Positions 34,649-44,417 of a stretch of DNA of 64,000 nucleotides are shown in pieces. The notes under the pieces are model-generated. The model searched no databases, was not told where the DNA came from, and saw only the letters and a program-made list of their open reading frames with translations. The stretch is from the NCBI RefSeq assembly GCF_002803845.1, contig NZ_CP024985.1, positions 8,443,501 through 8,507,500 of the forward strand, in the 5' to 3' direction. The number at the start of each line of letters is the position of its first letter. Position 1 is the first letter of the stretch. The position numbers and the translations under genes are program-made. This DNA comes from Streptomyces lavendulae subsp. lavendulae (GTDB taxonomy: Bacteria > Actinomycetota > Actinomycetes > Streptomycetales > Streptomycetaceae).

Positions 34649-34682
34649 CGATGGCAGCCCCCAAGGAAAGTGATGGTGCCCC

Positions 34683-36842
34683 GTGCCCTTGGTTCTCCCC
34701 CTCCTCCCCGACGATCCCGCTCGGGTGGGCACCTACACGCTGATGGGCCGCGTCGGCGGTGGCGGCATGGGGACGGTCTATCTGGCACGGACGGGAAGCG
34801 GCCGCCTGGCCGCCGTGAAGACCGTCCGCACCGAACTCAAGGACAGGCCGGGCTTCCGTGACCGTCTCCTGCTCGAAGCGGAAGCCGTACGGCTGCTCGG
34901 CTCCTCCCACACGGCCGCGTTCCTCGCGGTGGACGCCGAGGCCTCCCTTCCCTGGCTGGCGACGGGGTACCTCATCGGACCGTCGTTGTCGGAGGCGGTC
35001 GCCGTCGCCGGCCCCCTGCCGGTCGCGGCCGTGGTCATGCTCGGTGCAGCAGTGGCGGACACCCTGACCACCCTGCACCGTGCCGGGCTCGTCCACCGCG
35101 ACCTCAAGCCGGCCAACCTGCTGATATCTGCCCAGGGCCCGAAGCTGATCGACTTCGGTCTGGCCCGGGCGCTCGGCGGCCCTCCGCTCACCGCGGCGGG
35201 CGAGCCGGCCGGCACGCCCTCGTACATGTCACCGGAGCTGGTCCGAGGGGAGGAACACGGTCCGCCGGGGGACGTCTTCGCGTTGGCCGCCGTGCTGGTG
35301 TTCGCATCCTCGGGGCACGGTCCGTACGACGGAGGGCCGGGCCGCGACGCCTTGCGGCTGCTGCGCGACGGGGCGCCCCCGGAACTGACGGGGGTGCCGG
35401 ACACGTTGCGGGAGGTGATCCGGTCCGCTCTGTCACCCGATCCCCGAGACCGCCCCACCCTCGACGAGCTGGCTGCGCACTGGGGCCCCTACGAGGCCGC
35501 CCGGTTCTCCGAGTCGCTACCGGGTGAGGTCCTCGCCGACATGTCGCGGCGCGTGGACGAACTGGCGTCGCTGGGCGGGACGCCCCTACGGGAGGATTCC
35601 CCGCCCCTGCGCCCCTCGTACCCCTCCCGTCGCGTGCTGCTCGCCGGCGCCGCGGCCGTGGCGGCCGGCGGCGCTTCGGCACTGTGGTTGACGGGCAGGT
35701 CACCGGGCTTCGGAGGGGGATCGGGGGCGCCGGGGCCGGTACCGTCCCCGAGCGGCGGTCTTCCCGGCGGCTCTCCCCGTCAGCAGTGGTCGGTTCCCGT
35801 GTCCGCCGTCTACGGTCCGCCGGTCGCCACCGAGGAACTGGTCCTCCTCCCCGGGGAGACGGTACGCGGCCTGTCGCCGACGAGCGGCGGCATGCTCTGG
35901 GAGGTGCCGAGCACGAGGCTGCGGGTCGCCGCCTCGGGCCGCCGCCTCGCCGCCCTCGCCTTCGACGAGGAGCTCACGCCTGCAGCGGGGTATCTCGACC
36001 CGCTCTCCGGCCGCCTCATGCCGGACGCGGCCGGCCCACACGAACTGGGCGCTCTGAGCCTGTACAGCGAGGTTCTGAACGCCGACGCGGACACCCTCTA
36101 CATCAGGGCCTACTACGAGGCCGACAAGGACCGTGCGGAACCATGGCTGCTGGCCTACGACTTGGCCGCGCACCGGCTGCGCTGGCGTACCCGCGTCGCA
36201 TGGGGATACACCGATCGGACGGAGGCGCTGTACTTCCGCGCCGTCGTCGCGAACGGGCGCCTGATCGGCTCCGACGCCACCCGCGTCTTCGCGGTCGACG
36301 TTCGTGACGGCCGCTTCCTGTGGGTCACCAGGTTGCGCAGCGACGCGGAAGCAGCCGCTCCGGGGGCATCCGGAGGCGTCTATCCGCCGGTCGTCTCGGA
36401 ACACCACGTCTTCGACGTCAGCCAGGTCATCACAGCTGTCGACCTGCTGACCGGCGCCCCCACCTGGACGCTCAAACCCGAACGCGATCAGACCCTGTTG
36501 ACCTCCCCGGTGTGCGTACAGGGCACCGTCCACATCGCCTCGCATGCCTTCACGGCGTTCGAGGAGTCGACCGGCAGGAAACTCTGGACCTACGAGCCCG
36601 GCCCCTCCTTCCAGCGAATCGCCGTCCCGGGGCCCTTTCGAGGCGAACTGTACGCGGCGGTCAGCGGCGGGGGTCAGGCGGTCGTCGCGGTGGACCTGGC
36701 ACAGCGCCGCGCCTCGTGGACCCTGTCGGCACAGGCGGCCGGCATGCCCGACGGGCCCAGTGACCTGACCCACCGGGACGACCGGCTCTACTTGCAGGCA
36801 TACCAACGCCTTACGGCGGTGCGGATCGACACGCGCCGGTGA
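34683..36842 (+). CDS. Ser/Thr protein kinase with extracytoplasmic PQQ-type propeller
   Basis: A 719-residue protein from GTG 34683 (34 bp after the pseudokinase). Kinase motifs are complete: VGGGGMGTVY, Lys46, VHRDLKPANLL, LIDFGLA, YMSPELV. A membrane segment (PSRRVLLAGAAAVAAGGASA) lies near 315-337, again with twin Arg. The exported part has a Gly/Pro linker and PQQ-type blades (VRGLSPTSGGMLW, VFAVDVRDGRFLW, FTAFEESTGRKLW). Last gene of the operon, followed by a terminator. Confidence 0.85.
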   Translation: MPLVLPLLPDDPARVGTYTLMGRVGGGGMGTVYLARTGSGRLAAVKTVRTELKDRPGFRDRLLLEAEAVRLLGSSHTAAFLAVDAEASLPWLATGYLIGPSLSEAVAVAGPLPVAAVVMLGAAVADTLTTLHRAGLVHRDLKPANLLISAQGPKLIDFGLARALGGPPLTAAGEPAGTPSYMSPELVRGEEHGPPGDVFALAAVLVFASSGHGPYDGGPGRDALRLLRDGAPPELTGVPDTLREVIRSALSPDPRDRPTLDELAAHWGPYEAARFSESLPGEVLADMSRRVDELASLGGTPLREDSPPLRPSYPSRRVLLAGAAAVAAGGASALWLTGRSPGFGGGSGAPGPVPSPSGGLPGGSPRQQWSVPVSAVYGPPVATEELVLLPGETVRGLSPTSGGMLWEVPSTRLRVAASGRRLAALAFDEELTPAAGYLDPLSGRLMPDAAGPHELGALSLYSEVLNADADTLYIRAYYEADKDRAEPWLLAYDLAAHRLRWRTRVAWGYTDRTEALYFRAVVANGRLIGSDATRVFAVDVRDGRFLWVTRLRSDAEAAAPGASGGVYPPVVSEHHVFDVSQVITAVDLLTGAPTWTLKPERDQTLLTSPVCVQGTVHIASHAFTAFEESTGRKLWTYEPGPSFQRIAVPGPFRGELYAAVSGGGQAVVAVDLAQRRASWTLSAQAAGMPDGPSDLTHRDDRLYLQAYQRLTAVRIDTRR

Positions 36843-36853
36843 TCGAACGGTTG

Positions 36854-36875
36854 GCGGGCCGGCTTTCCGGCCCGC
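36854..36875 (+). terminator. Terminator after the kinase operon
   Basis: GCGGGCCGG pairs with CCGGCCCGC across a CTTT loop, 11 bp past the stop of the last kinase gene. Confidence 0.75.
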
Positions 36876-37062
36876 TTCCGGACGGGCTCGCAGCCTTCAT
36901 GCCTGCTGTTAGGACTGGACGCCCGCCCATCCGCCGTCGGTTCCGGCTCTTGCCCAGCCACGACGGCGACAGCACGCCGCATGGAGTCGGTTACTGAGGT
37001 TGAAGGCGTGATGTCGGGGCCTGGTGCTCCCGCCATGGGGGAAAGTCGGTAGGTTACCTGTC

Positions 37063-37611
37063 ATGGCTGAGCTTGGACCCGTTGTCTGGCCGCCCGCCCC
37101 GTTGCGGACCGAGCGGCTCGTGCTCCGCGAGCCCGAGGCCCGAGACCGTGCGGCGTTCGTTGACCTGTTCGCTTCGTCAGAGGTGCGGACGTACCTCGGT
37201 GGCCCCCGACCGCGTGCTGAGCTTGAGAATGCAGTGCCTGAAGTGCCCGGGCGGCGCCCAGGCGTATTCGTGGTCGATCACGACGGGGCGATGATCGGCA
37301 TCGTCACGCTTGACCGGCGGGGCGCGGAGCGTCCGGGGCACGTCCGTCCTGATGCCGGGGAGGCCGAGCTCAGCTACATGCTCCTGCCGGAGGCGTGGGG
37401 ACGTGGGTACGCTCTTGAGGCATGTTCGGCGGCGCTCGGCTGGTTCGCCGACGTGTTTCCCGGTGAGCCGGTGGTGCTCTGCACCCAGGTGGCCAACGAC
37501 CGCTCGGTACGTGTCGCGGAGAAACTGGGGTTCACCGAGATGGAGCGGTTCGAGGAGTTCGACGCCGAGCAGTGGTTCGGCGTGTGGTCCTCGGTCCCGT
37601 GGTCTGGCTGA
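37063..37611 (+). CDS. GNAT family N-acetyltransferase
   Basis: A 182-residue cytosolic acetyltransferase. The N-terminus LRTERLVLREPEARDRAAFV is the RimJ/RimL-type start. The acetyl-CoA loop is LPEAWGRGYALEACSAALG near residue 112, and VANDRSVRVAEKLGF near 148 is the conserved C-terminal motif. The substrate is unknown. TAGGTT 8 bp upstream of ATG 37063 and no ribosome binding site suggest a leaderless transcript. The C-terminal tail abuts the IS630 element. Confidence 0.85.
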   Translation: MAELGPVVWPPAPLRTERLVLREPEARDRAAFVDLFASSEVRTYLGGPRPRAELENAVPEVPGRRPGVFVVDHDGAMIGIVTLDRRGAERPGHVRPDAGEAELSYMLLPEAWGRGYALEACSAALGWFADVFPGEPVVLCTQVANDRSVRVAEKLGFTEMERFEEFDAEQWFGVWSSVPWSG

Positions 37612-37664
37612 GCGCGTACTCGGCCAATGAGCGGGGTTCCAGATCCGGTTCCTTGAGCGCGGCT

Positions 37665-38776
37665 TCACAGGAGCGCATGCTGCGGCGGCTCGCAGTATGG
37701 CCCGTCGGAGCCGGACCTGAGGATGAGGCCGGTAGCGGTGAGGCATCCGTTGATGATGTCGCTGCGGTATTGGATCTGGCGGAGACCGTGTCGGAGTCGG
37801 CGCATGAGGTGGCTCGGGTCGGTGAAAGCGGTGTTGGCCTGGCTGGTGCGGCGGAGGATTGACCAGATGCCTTCCACGGGGTTGAGGTCGGGTGCGTAGG
37901 ACGGCAGGTGGTAGGCGGTGAGCCAGTCCTGCGCGTCAATGAAGGCCTTCATTCGGCGCTCTTTGTGGACGTTCAAGTTGTCCCAGATGAGGATGATTGG
38001 TCCGCCGAGTTGCTGGTGGGCGGCGATGAGGAGGTCGCGGTACTCGGTCCAGGCGAAGCACTTGCGGCCTCCGCTTTTGTGATCGGTATGCCGTTTGAGC
38101 CGGTAGATGAGGCGGGAGCGTTCGCCGGGTTTGTGGCAGCACAGGGCGGCGCTGGAGAAGCGGCGCTGGGAGCGTCCGCGGACCCGGATGACGGGTGTGG
38201 TGCCGCGTCGGCTCCAGGTGCGTGAGGTCGGCGGCGTCATCGAGAATCCGGCTTCGTCTTCGAAGACGATCCAGACTTCGAGCGCCGCCGCGGTGTTTCC
38301 ACGTGCGGCCACACGTCCTTCACCCAGCCGTCCACCGCCGCCTCGTCACGCTCGACGGCCCGACGGGCCGGCACCTGGTGGCTCCAGCCGTGCCGCCGCA
38401 GCATCTGGGAGATGCCCGACAGCGTCATGGACTTGTGGAACCTGCGGCCGATCAGGGTTTTGATCCTGGCCAGCGTCCACCGCTGGTCCGGCCAGCCGTG
38501 CGCGACCGGGCCCTTGGCAAGCTCCTCCTCAAGCACGGCGAACAGCGCGTCGCTCAGCTTGGGACGACACGCCGGGCCGCGGGAACGGACCGCGTCCTGA
38601 CCGGCCGCACTCCAGGCCTGCCGCCACCGCTGGACCGACCGGACGCTGACCCGTAACTCCTTCGCGACCTCGCCACTGCCCCGCCCGACGGCGAACATCG
38701 CGACCGCTTCCATCCGGACCCGCTCGCGGAATGCTTGCCTCTCCGCGGTCAGACCCCCACCCTGCGGATACCTCAT
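37665..38776 (-). CDS. IS630-family transposase in two frames
   Basis: The first frame (from ATG 38776) holds a HTH domain: MRYPQGGGLTAERQAFRERV, VSVRSVQRWRQAWSAAG. It passes at WPHVE into the -1 frame with the catalytic core: VWIVFEDEAGFSM (D), IILIWDNLNVHK (D), DLNPVEGIWS (E). The handover near 38300 matches the known -1 frameshift of IS630 elements. The C-terminal extension after LTATGL differs from the 61.6 kb copy. Confidence 0.8.
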
Positions 38777-38840
38777 ACATCCGGCATACCGCGACGATCA
38801 GCAACCGTCAGCCCCTACGACAACCCGACTTCAAAGTCAG
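37665..38840 (-). mobile_element. IS630-family element (left end not resolved)
   Basis: The right end at 38840 reads, on the minus strand, CTGACTTTGAAGTCGGG preceded by TA (38841-38842), the TA target expected for IS630. The 50 bp before the transposase start are nearly identical to those of the copy at 61.5 kb. I could not find a matching end on the left, so that side may be truncated. Confidence 0.75.
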
Positions 38841-38842
38841 TA

Positions 38843-39392
38843 TCTTCCAGCCCGCCCAAGCACATGAGAAGCGCCATTAACCTGCATCTCGCACCTCTCG
38901 AAGGAACGAGAGGCCCCGCCGGTGTGGTTGTGGTCCTCGAAGACCGGCGCCGCCCCGGCGGACGTGGACCTGTGGTGGCAGGTGTTCCTCAGGAGATTCG
39001 ATCTGGAGCACACGTTCCGTTTCGGGAAACAGACGCTCGGCTGGACCACCCCGAAGGTTCGTACTCCCGAGGCGGCGGACCGCTGGACCTGGGTCCTGGT
39101 CGTCGCCCACACCCAACTTCGCCTCGCCCGGCCGCTGGCCACCGATCTGCGCCGGCCCTGGGAGAAGCCGGCCAAGCCCGACAGCCTCACCCCGGCCCGG
39201 GTCCGCCGCGGGTTCAGGAACATCCGCGCCCACCTGCTCTGCCCGGCCCGTGTTCCTCAACCGACCGGAACCGGGCCCGGACGCCCCCTCGGCTCGAAGA
39301 ACCGGCGACCCGCCACCCGCTACGACGTCGGCAAAACCGTCAAACGCCCCGAGACCCTCAAAGCCATCGGTAAACCTGGCAGATCTTGGTAG
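38843..39392 (+). pseudogene. Transposase C-terminal fragment (IS4/IS701-like)
   Basis: The frame is open from the IS630 target site and reads PPVWLWSSKTGAAPADVDLW, RRFDLEHTFRFGKQTLGWTT, WTWVLVVAHTQLRLARPLAT, the C-terminal third of a putative DDE transposase family common in Streptomyces (E in LEHTFRF). The N-terminal two-thirds is missing, probably lost when IS630 arrived. Confidence 0.65.
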
Positions 39393-39442
39393 ATAAAGAA
39401 CAAGCTTAGGTAGCACCCTCTACGGCGCCCTATGCCTCCGGG

Positions 39443-40649
39443 GGGTCTGTCAATCGAACGGTGTAACGAGGGTGGTTGGGGTTACTGCCGGGCTGCGGAG
39501 AGTCGGCCGTCGAAGGTGCTGTCGAAGGCGTTCAGTGCGGTCTTCCAGCGCATGGTCCAGCGGGCCTGACCTCGGCCGGTGGGGTCCAGGGACATGATCG
39601 CCATGTAGACGCACTTCAGGGCGGCGGTCTCGTTCGGGAAGTGCCCGCGGGCCTTGACCGCCCGCCGGATGCGGGCGTTCACTGACTCGATCGCGTTGGT
39701 GGAGCTTTGCGATCTTGTCCCAGTCCTGCCGGGCGGCATAGCGGAAGGAGTTCCGCAGCAGATGGACCACGCAGGTCTGGACGGTCGTGCGGGGCCAGAC
39801 CGTCTCGACGGCGTCCGGCAGGCCCTTCAGGCCGTCGCAGACGAGCATGAGGACGTCGTTCACACCGCGGTTCTTGATCTCGGTGAGGATGTGCATCCAG
39901 TGCTTGGCCCCCTCACCGCCGTCGCCGGCCCACAGACCCAGGATGTCCCGCCGGCCCTCGACAGTGACGGCCAGGGCGACGTAGATCGGCCGGTTCGCGC
40001 CGGCGCCGTCGCGGATCTTCACGTGGATCGCGTCGATGAAGACCACCGGATAGACCGGGTCCAGGGGCCGGTTCTGCCACTCGGCCATCCCGTCCATGAC
40101 CTTGTCGGTAATGGTCGAAATCGTCTGGCGGGAGACTTCGGCGCCATAGACCTCGGCCAGGTGGGCCTGGACCTCGCCGGTCGTCAGACCCTTCGCGGAC
40201 AGCGAGATCACCGTCTCGTCCACCCCGGACAGGCGCTTCTGCCGCTTCTTGACGATCCTCGGCTCAAACGATCCGTCACGGTCCCGGGGCACGGATATCT
40301 CCACCGGACCGACGTCCGTCAGCACGGTCTTGCCTCGTGTTCCGTTACGGGAGTTGCCGCCGTTCTTCCCGGCCGGATCGTGCTTGTCATAGCCGAGGTG
40401 GTCGGTGATCTCGCCCTCCAGGGCGGACTCCAGCAGCCGCTTCGTCAGCTGCTGCAGCAGACCGCCCTCACCGGCCAGCTGCAAGCCCTCAGCCTGAGCC
40501 CGGGACACCAACTCGTCGATCAGCCGGTCATCCACCGCCTTCGACGGCTTCGGCTCAGACGGCTCGACGGTCTCGGCCTCGGTCACGTTCTCACTGGTCA
40601 TCGATGCATCTTCCTTGATCGGGAGTTACATCGAACGATTTACAGTCCC
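39443..40649 (-). mobile_element. IS256-family element, internally deleted
   Basis: The ends match as an imperfect inverted repeat: GGGTCTGTCAATCGAACGGT at the left and GGGACTGTAAATCGTTCGAT as the complement at the right, both followed by a TGTAAC-like core. No 8-bp target duplication is evident. Confidence 0.75.
39482..40601 (-). pseudogene. IS256-family transposase with internal deletion
   Basis: The N-terminal two-thirds is intact (LLQQLTKRLLESALEGEITD, first Asp in VVFIDAIHVKIRDG, second in LVCDGLKGLPDAV). After ARQDWDKIAK the sequence jumps into another frame at STNAIESVNARIRRAVKARG, skipping about 65 codons, and then runs to the normal C-terminus. The deletion plus frameshift separates the catalytic Glu, so the enzyme is inactive. 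Confidence 0.85.
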
Positions 40650-40850
40650 ACTGGCACCCGGGTTCCCTCGCCAGAGCGAATCCACCGAGGGGTGCAGAGC
40701 ATCAGGAGCGTCACCGGCGGAAACTGCTCACGGACCCGGTGGCGTACGCCGAATCCGGCGGCACAGTGATGTAACAGCCGCACCTGAATTGGGACCCTGA
40801 TGGCAGCGGCAGTACTAGCGTGGGGCGACAGGACTTCCTGGAGGACGATC

Positions 40851-41156
40851 ATGAGCGCTCAGCCTGAGCACACGCCCATCCCGTCGTATGCGCCCTCGCC
40901 CGGTGCCCCGGCTGAACTCCTCGCCCAGCTGCGTGCCGACCGGCGTGCGCCGCAGTGGGTGCCGGCCTTCGAGCGGGAGTGGACGGCAGCGCTGGAGGAG
41001 TCGCGCCGGACGTTCTCCCTCGCCGGTCTGTACGAGGTCGTCCAGGACTGGCAGGGCCGCCTCGCCCATGCCCCGGCGGTCGACGCGTTCGTCGCCTCCG
41101 GCTACGACGACGGCGAGACGATTGACATGGCAGAGCTGCGGGGAAGGCGCCGGTGA
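40851..41156 (+). CDS. DUF6247-like protein, probable antitoxin partner
   Basis: A 101-residue protein from ATG 40851 (GGAGG 6 bases upstream). FEREWTAALEESRRTFSLAG, LYEVVQDWQGRLAHAP matches small Streptomyces proteins encoded before RelE-like genes. Its stop overlaps the next start by 4 bp, indicating translational coupling. The antitoxin role rests on context. Confidence 0.65.
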   Translation: MSAQPEHTPIPSYAPSPGAPAELLAQLRADRRAPQWVPAFEREWTAALEESRRTFSLAGLYEVVQDWQGRLAHAPAVDAFVASGYDDGETIDMAELRGRRR

Positions 41157-41413
41157 CCGGGCAACCGCACGCGGTCCGCTTCTCCGCGCCGGCTGCGAAG
41201 GTTCTCGACACCCTGCCCGAGCACGCAGAGGACACCGTGTGGGACGTCTTGGACGCCGCCGCGGTCAACCCATGGGGGTTCGGGCAGTGGAACGCCGACG
41301 ACCCTGAAGGCGAGGACGTGCGCTACGCGTCGGTCGGCAGGCTGTCCCTCACCTACTGGGTCAACAGACCCCTGCACCGCCTGACCGTGCTGAACATCGT
41401 TTGGCTCGGATAG
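41153..41413 (+). CDS. RelE/ParE-like toxin candidate
   Basis: An 86-residue protein, VRFSAPAAKVLDTLPEHAED at the N-terminus, with GEDVRYASVGRLSLTYWVNR and LHRLTVLNIVWLG at the end, the beta-sheet pattern of RelE/ParE-fold proteins. The start overlaps the upstream gene (GTGA). If functional, it would be an mRNA interferase or gyrase inhibitor of a type II pair. Confidence 0.6.
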   Translation: MTGQPHAVRFSAPAAKVLDTLPEHAEDTVWDVLDAAAVNPWGFGQWNADDPEGEDVRYASVGRLSLTYWVNRPLHRLTVLNIVWLG

Positions 41414-41753
41414 CCACCCGGTGACAACGCCTCGGCGCGGGCATCGCAACTGTCGGGGCTGGAGCGTTCTCCATCGTAGGCACGGCTTTATCAGCCGTGC
41501 CCTGCACGGCACCGTCCTGTAATGGCGATCTGCTCGTCCACGGCCGCCGCGCGCCTGCTGGCCGAGTCCCGGCTGACGGTCGTTACTCGTTCCCTGCCGG
41601 TGGCAGAGCGCCTGAGCGGGGCGGGCCGGGAGCTGGGTGACGTGGCTCCAGCCGCGGCCGTCAGTCGCCGTGTGCTTGGGAAGACCTGCCGGGGTTCCGG
41701 GTGGGGGCCGGGACCCCGGCAGGCCGGTCAAGGCCGCGGCGGCCGTAGTGGCA
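41414..41753. other. Intergenic region between TA-like pair and ricin-domain gene
   Basis: About 340 bp between convergent units. Apart from the terminator hairpin at 41479-41501 I see no gene; a plus-strand open frame at 41522-41761 looks like a shadow. Confidence 0.4.
41479..41501. terminator. Terminator hairpin
   Basis: GGCACGGC and GCCGTGCC enclose a TTTATCA loop, 66 bp after the RelE-like gene. Confidence 0.6.
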
Positions 41754-44252
41754 TCAGTTGACGGTCCACTGCTGGAGCGTGGTGCCGGTGTCGGGCTGCT
41801 GGGTGACCAGTGCGCCATTGGCGGAGGAGGCGGTGGTCAGGAGCAGTCCGCTCCAGGCGGAGGCGACGGTGTGGGTGCCGTTCGCCTGTCGCGTGATGTT
41901 CCAGCGCTGGTTGGCGCCGTTGCTGCAGGTCCACTGGACGATCTTCGCGCCGGGGCTGGTGGAGCCTCCTTCGACGTCGGCGCAGAGGCCGGACTCGCTG
42001 TTCTTGAGCTGGTACGTGCCATCGGTCTGTTGAGTGAACGTCCAGCTCTGGTTGGCACCGCCGTTGGGTGACCAGGTGATGAGCTGGGTGCCGGGGGTAG
42101 TGCTGTGGCCTGGGTTGTCGAGTGCCTTGCCCCCGGCGGTGAGGGTGTGGACTCCGTCGAGGGAGGCTGTGACCGCCCAGGTGAACGTGGCCGTGCCCCC
42201 GGCGGTGCCGGAGGCTGCGGTGACCGTCACGGTCGAGGCGCCGGCGGCGGTGGGAGTGCCGGTGATCAGGCCGCTGGAGCTGATGCTCAACCCGGTCGGC
42301 AGGCCGGTCGCCGTGAAGGTCAGGGGCTTGCCGAGGGAGTCGGTTGCCACGGCCTGGAGGGAGACGGCCTTGTTCACGGTGCCGGCCTGGTTGCCCGGGT
42401 TGGTGACCATCACCGTTTCGGGGACTTGGGCGATCGGGATCAGTGTCAGGGTCTGCTCGCCGGCCGTGCGGGTGCCGCCGACCGCGTTGCCGGTGGTGTT
42501 GGTCCAGCTGCGGGTGGGGGTGGTTTCGGCAAGGCGGGTGGAGTCCGCGGAGAGGCCGATGACGAGGCCGCTGTACCGATTGACGATCTTGTACGTGCCG
42601 GTGGAGGCGCCATCGGCGGGCGAGGTGCCGCGTATGACGAACCACTGCTGGCCGACCGTGGGTCCGCCGGTTCCCGCCGCGGTGACGGTGGGCTTGGTGC
42701 CCCAGGCGCGGGTCGCCGTCGAGGCAGCGCCCACCCCGAGGAGCTGACCGGTGCCGGAGTTGGCGATGCGGTACGAGCCGTCGCCGTTCGAGGCGAAAGT
42801 CCACGACTCGAGGCCGGAGCCGGTGGCGGCGGCGCTCGACGTGGTGGCCGAGCTGCCGGAAACCTGGGCCAGGACCCGGCCGCCCGCGCTGCCGATGCGG
42901 TAGGCCTTGGAGGTGTCGACCGGCGCGGCGGGCTCGGTCGTGTCGATCGCGAGGTTGACGTACTCGCTACTGGCTCCGTTGGAGCAGCCGAAGGAGCAGT
43001 ACGAGCGGAAGTTCTTGCCCACGATGGTGGAGCTGGTCTTGTTGCCGCTGTCGAGGAACCAGCGGTACCAGGAGGCGTTCTTGTAGCTGCCCGTGTCGCC
43101 GAGACGGAACCACTTCTGGGTGGTCAAGTCAGCGGTGGCGTAGATCTCCTGGGAGGCGTTGCCGCTCTGGTCGACCGCCTGGGGCTGGCCGATGTACAGG
43201 CCGAGGTGGGCGTTGTAGGTGATGTCCATGACGAACAGCGGGGACGTCGGGGGCATCAGGCCGGCGGCGACCTGCTGGCTCACGGAGCCGCTGTTGGCCG
43301 GGTCGTACTCCTTCGACGGCGGGGTGTATCCGGTCGCGCTGCCGGAGCCGACGGGCACCATGTTGCTCTCGCGGCCGCCCAGGCCGGGCTCGGACCAGGC
43401 GCCGTCGTACCACTTCTGCCAGGAGCCGGGCGCCAGCTTCGCCGATATCGGAGCGCGGGCGACGTGCCCGTAGAACGCGGCCCAGCCGCCGCCCTTGTTC
43501 ACGATCCGGGAGCCGTAGAAGGCGTAGAAGTAACCGGACCCGGTGTCGACGAACAGCCGCTGGTCACCGGTGCCGTAGTGGAAGGTCTGCTGCGGGAAGG
43601 CGGCGTCGTCCCCGCGCTCGGTGCTGTAGTGCGAGGTGATGACGTGGTCCTTGATGGTCCACGTGCGGCCCTGGTCCTTGGAGACCGCGTAGTCGATGCC
43701 GTCGTAGTGCAGGCCGTCGGTGAACGGCTGTGGGGTGAACTCGTTGTGCACGAGTCCGTACCAGTCGCCGGTGTCCGGGTCGACCCAGACGCCGGCGAGG
43801 TCACAGTAGTTCCGGTGTGCGTAGCTCGAACCCGCCGGGGCGGGTGTCGCTTCGAGCCCGGTGGGGCTGTTGTTGCAGCGCCAGGTGGTGTCGTTGTTGC
43901 GGTCGTTGGAGTTGGCCGGGTTGACCGCGTCGCTGATGGCGACGGACCGGGTGGCGGTGTCCAGGTTCGTCCCGGTGAAGAACGTCCACTTGCGGGGATC
44001 GTCGGCGCCGTAGAGCGCGTGGGCCTGCTGGAAGTAGAACGTGCCGTCCTTGTCGACGTAGGTGCCGGCGGGGGTGTCGTCAGGGTGTGTCCAGGAGCCC
44101 TTGGCGCCAACGGTGACGGAGTAGGTGGCGGGGGCGGGGACAGGGGCGGTCGACGCTGCGGATGCCGAGGGCATCATCAGCGTGCTGCCGCCGGAGATGA
44201 CCAGCGCGGCGGCGGCGAGTGCGCCGGCCAGTCTGCTTCGAGGAGTGATCAC
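41754..44252 (-). CDS. Secreted glycosidase-like protein with ricin-type lectin domains
   Basis: An 832-residue protein from GTG 44252 (GGGAG 5 bases upstream). It has a signal peptide (LAGALAAAALVISGGSTLMM, then ASA). The N-terminal 430 residues (YVDKDGTFYFQQAHALYGAD, YAVSKDQGRTWTIKDHVITS, YKNASWYRWFLDSGNKTSST) resemble a propeller of the GH43/sialidase type, with a RTW sialidase-like box, but no catalytic set can be named. A ricin-like domain, an Ig-like/putative He_PIG domain (LPTGLSISSSGLITGTPTAA) and a C-terminal ricin domain (CBM13; LCADVEGGSTSPGAKIVQWT) follow. Last gene of the sugar regulon, it likely attacks or binds the extracellular glycan. Confidence 0.7.
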   Translation of the reverse strand: MITPRSRLAGALAAAALVISGGSTLMMPSASAASTAPVPAPATYSVTVGAKGSWTHPDDTPAGTYVDKDGTFYFQQAHALYGADDPRKWTFFTGTNLDTATRSVAISDAVNPANSNDRNNDTTWRCNNSPTGLEATPAPAGSSYAHRNYCDLAGVWVDPDTGDWYGLVHNEFTPQPFTDGLHYDGIDYAVSKDQGRTWTIKDHVITSHYSTERGDDAAFPQQTFHYGTGDQRLFVDTGSGYFYAFYGSRIVNKGGGWAAFYGHVARAPISAKLAPGSWQKWYDGAWSEPGLGGRESNMVPVGSGSATGYTPPSKEYDPANSGSVSQQVAAGLMPPTSPLFVMDITYNAHLGLYIGQPQAVDQSGNASQEIYATADLTTQKWFRLGDTGSYKNASWYRWFLDSGNKTSSTIVGKNFRSYCSFGCSNGASSEYVNLAIDTTEPAAPVDTSKAYRIGSAGGRVLAQVSGSSATTSSAAATGSGLESWTFASNGDGSYRIANSGTGQLLGVGAASTATRAWGTKPTVTAAGTGGPTVGQQWFVIRGTSPADGASTGTYKIVNRYSGLVIGLSADSTRLAETTPTRSWTNTTGNAVGGTRTAGEQTLTLIPIAQVPETVMVTNPGNQAGTVNKAVSLQAVATDSLGKPLTFTATGLPTGLSISSSGLITGTPTAAGASTVTVTAASGTAGGTATFTWAVTASLDGVHTLTAGGKALDNPGHSTTPGTQLITWSPNGGANQSWTFTQQTDGTYQLKNSESGLCADVEGGSTSPGAKIVQWTCSNGANQRWNITRQANGTHTVASAWSGLLLTTASSANGALVTQQPDTGTTLQQWTVN

Positions 44253-44417
44253 GGGTACTCCCTGATGGGAGGAGCCTAGTGGGGCGGCTCCCTTGACGGT
44301 CCGTCGTCCTTGGGGACGGCGGTTGTGCTCGGGACTGCTGCGAGGCGGCCCGAGTGGGGTGCTCCGCGCCCCGGGGCAGGACGACACGGGGCGCGGAGCA
44401 GTGTGGGGGGCGGGTCC

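Noticed and set aside
42105..44279. Plus-strand ORF of 724 codons
   Set aside because: Antisense shadow of the ricin-domain gene, with Gly/Arg/Val-rich composition and no domain.
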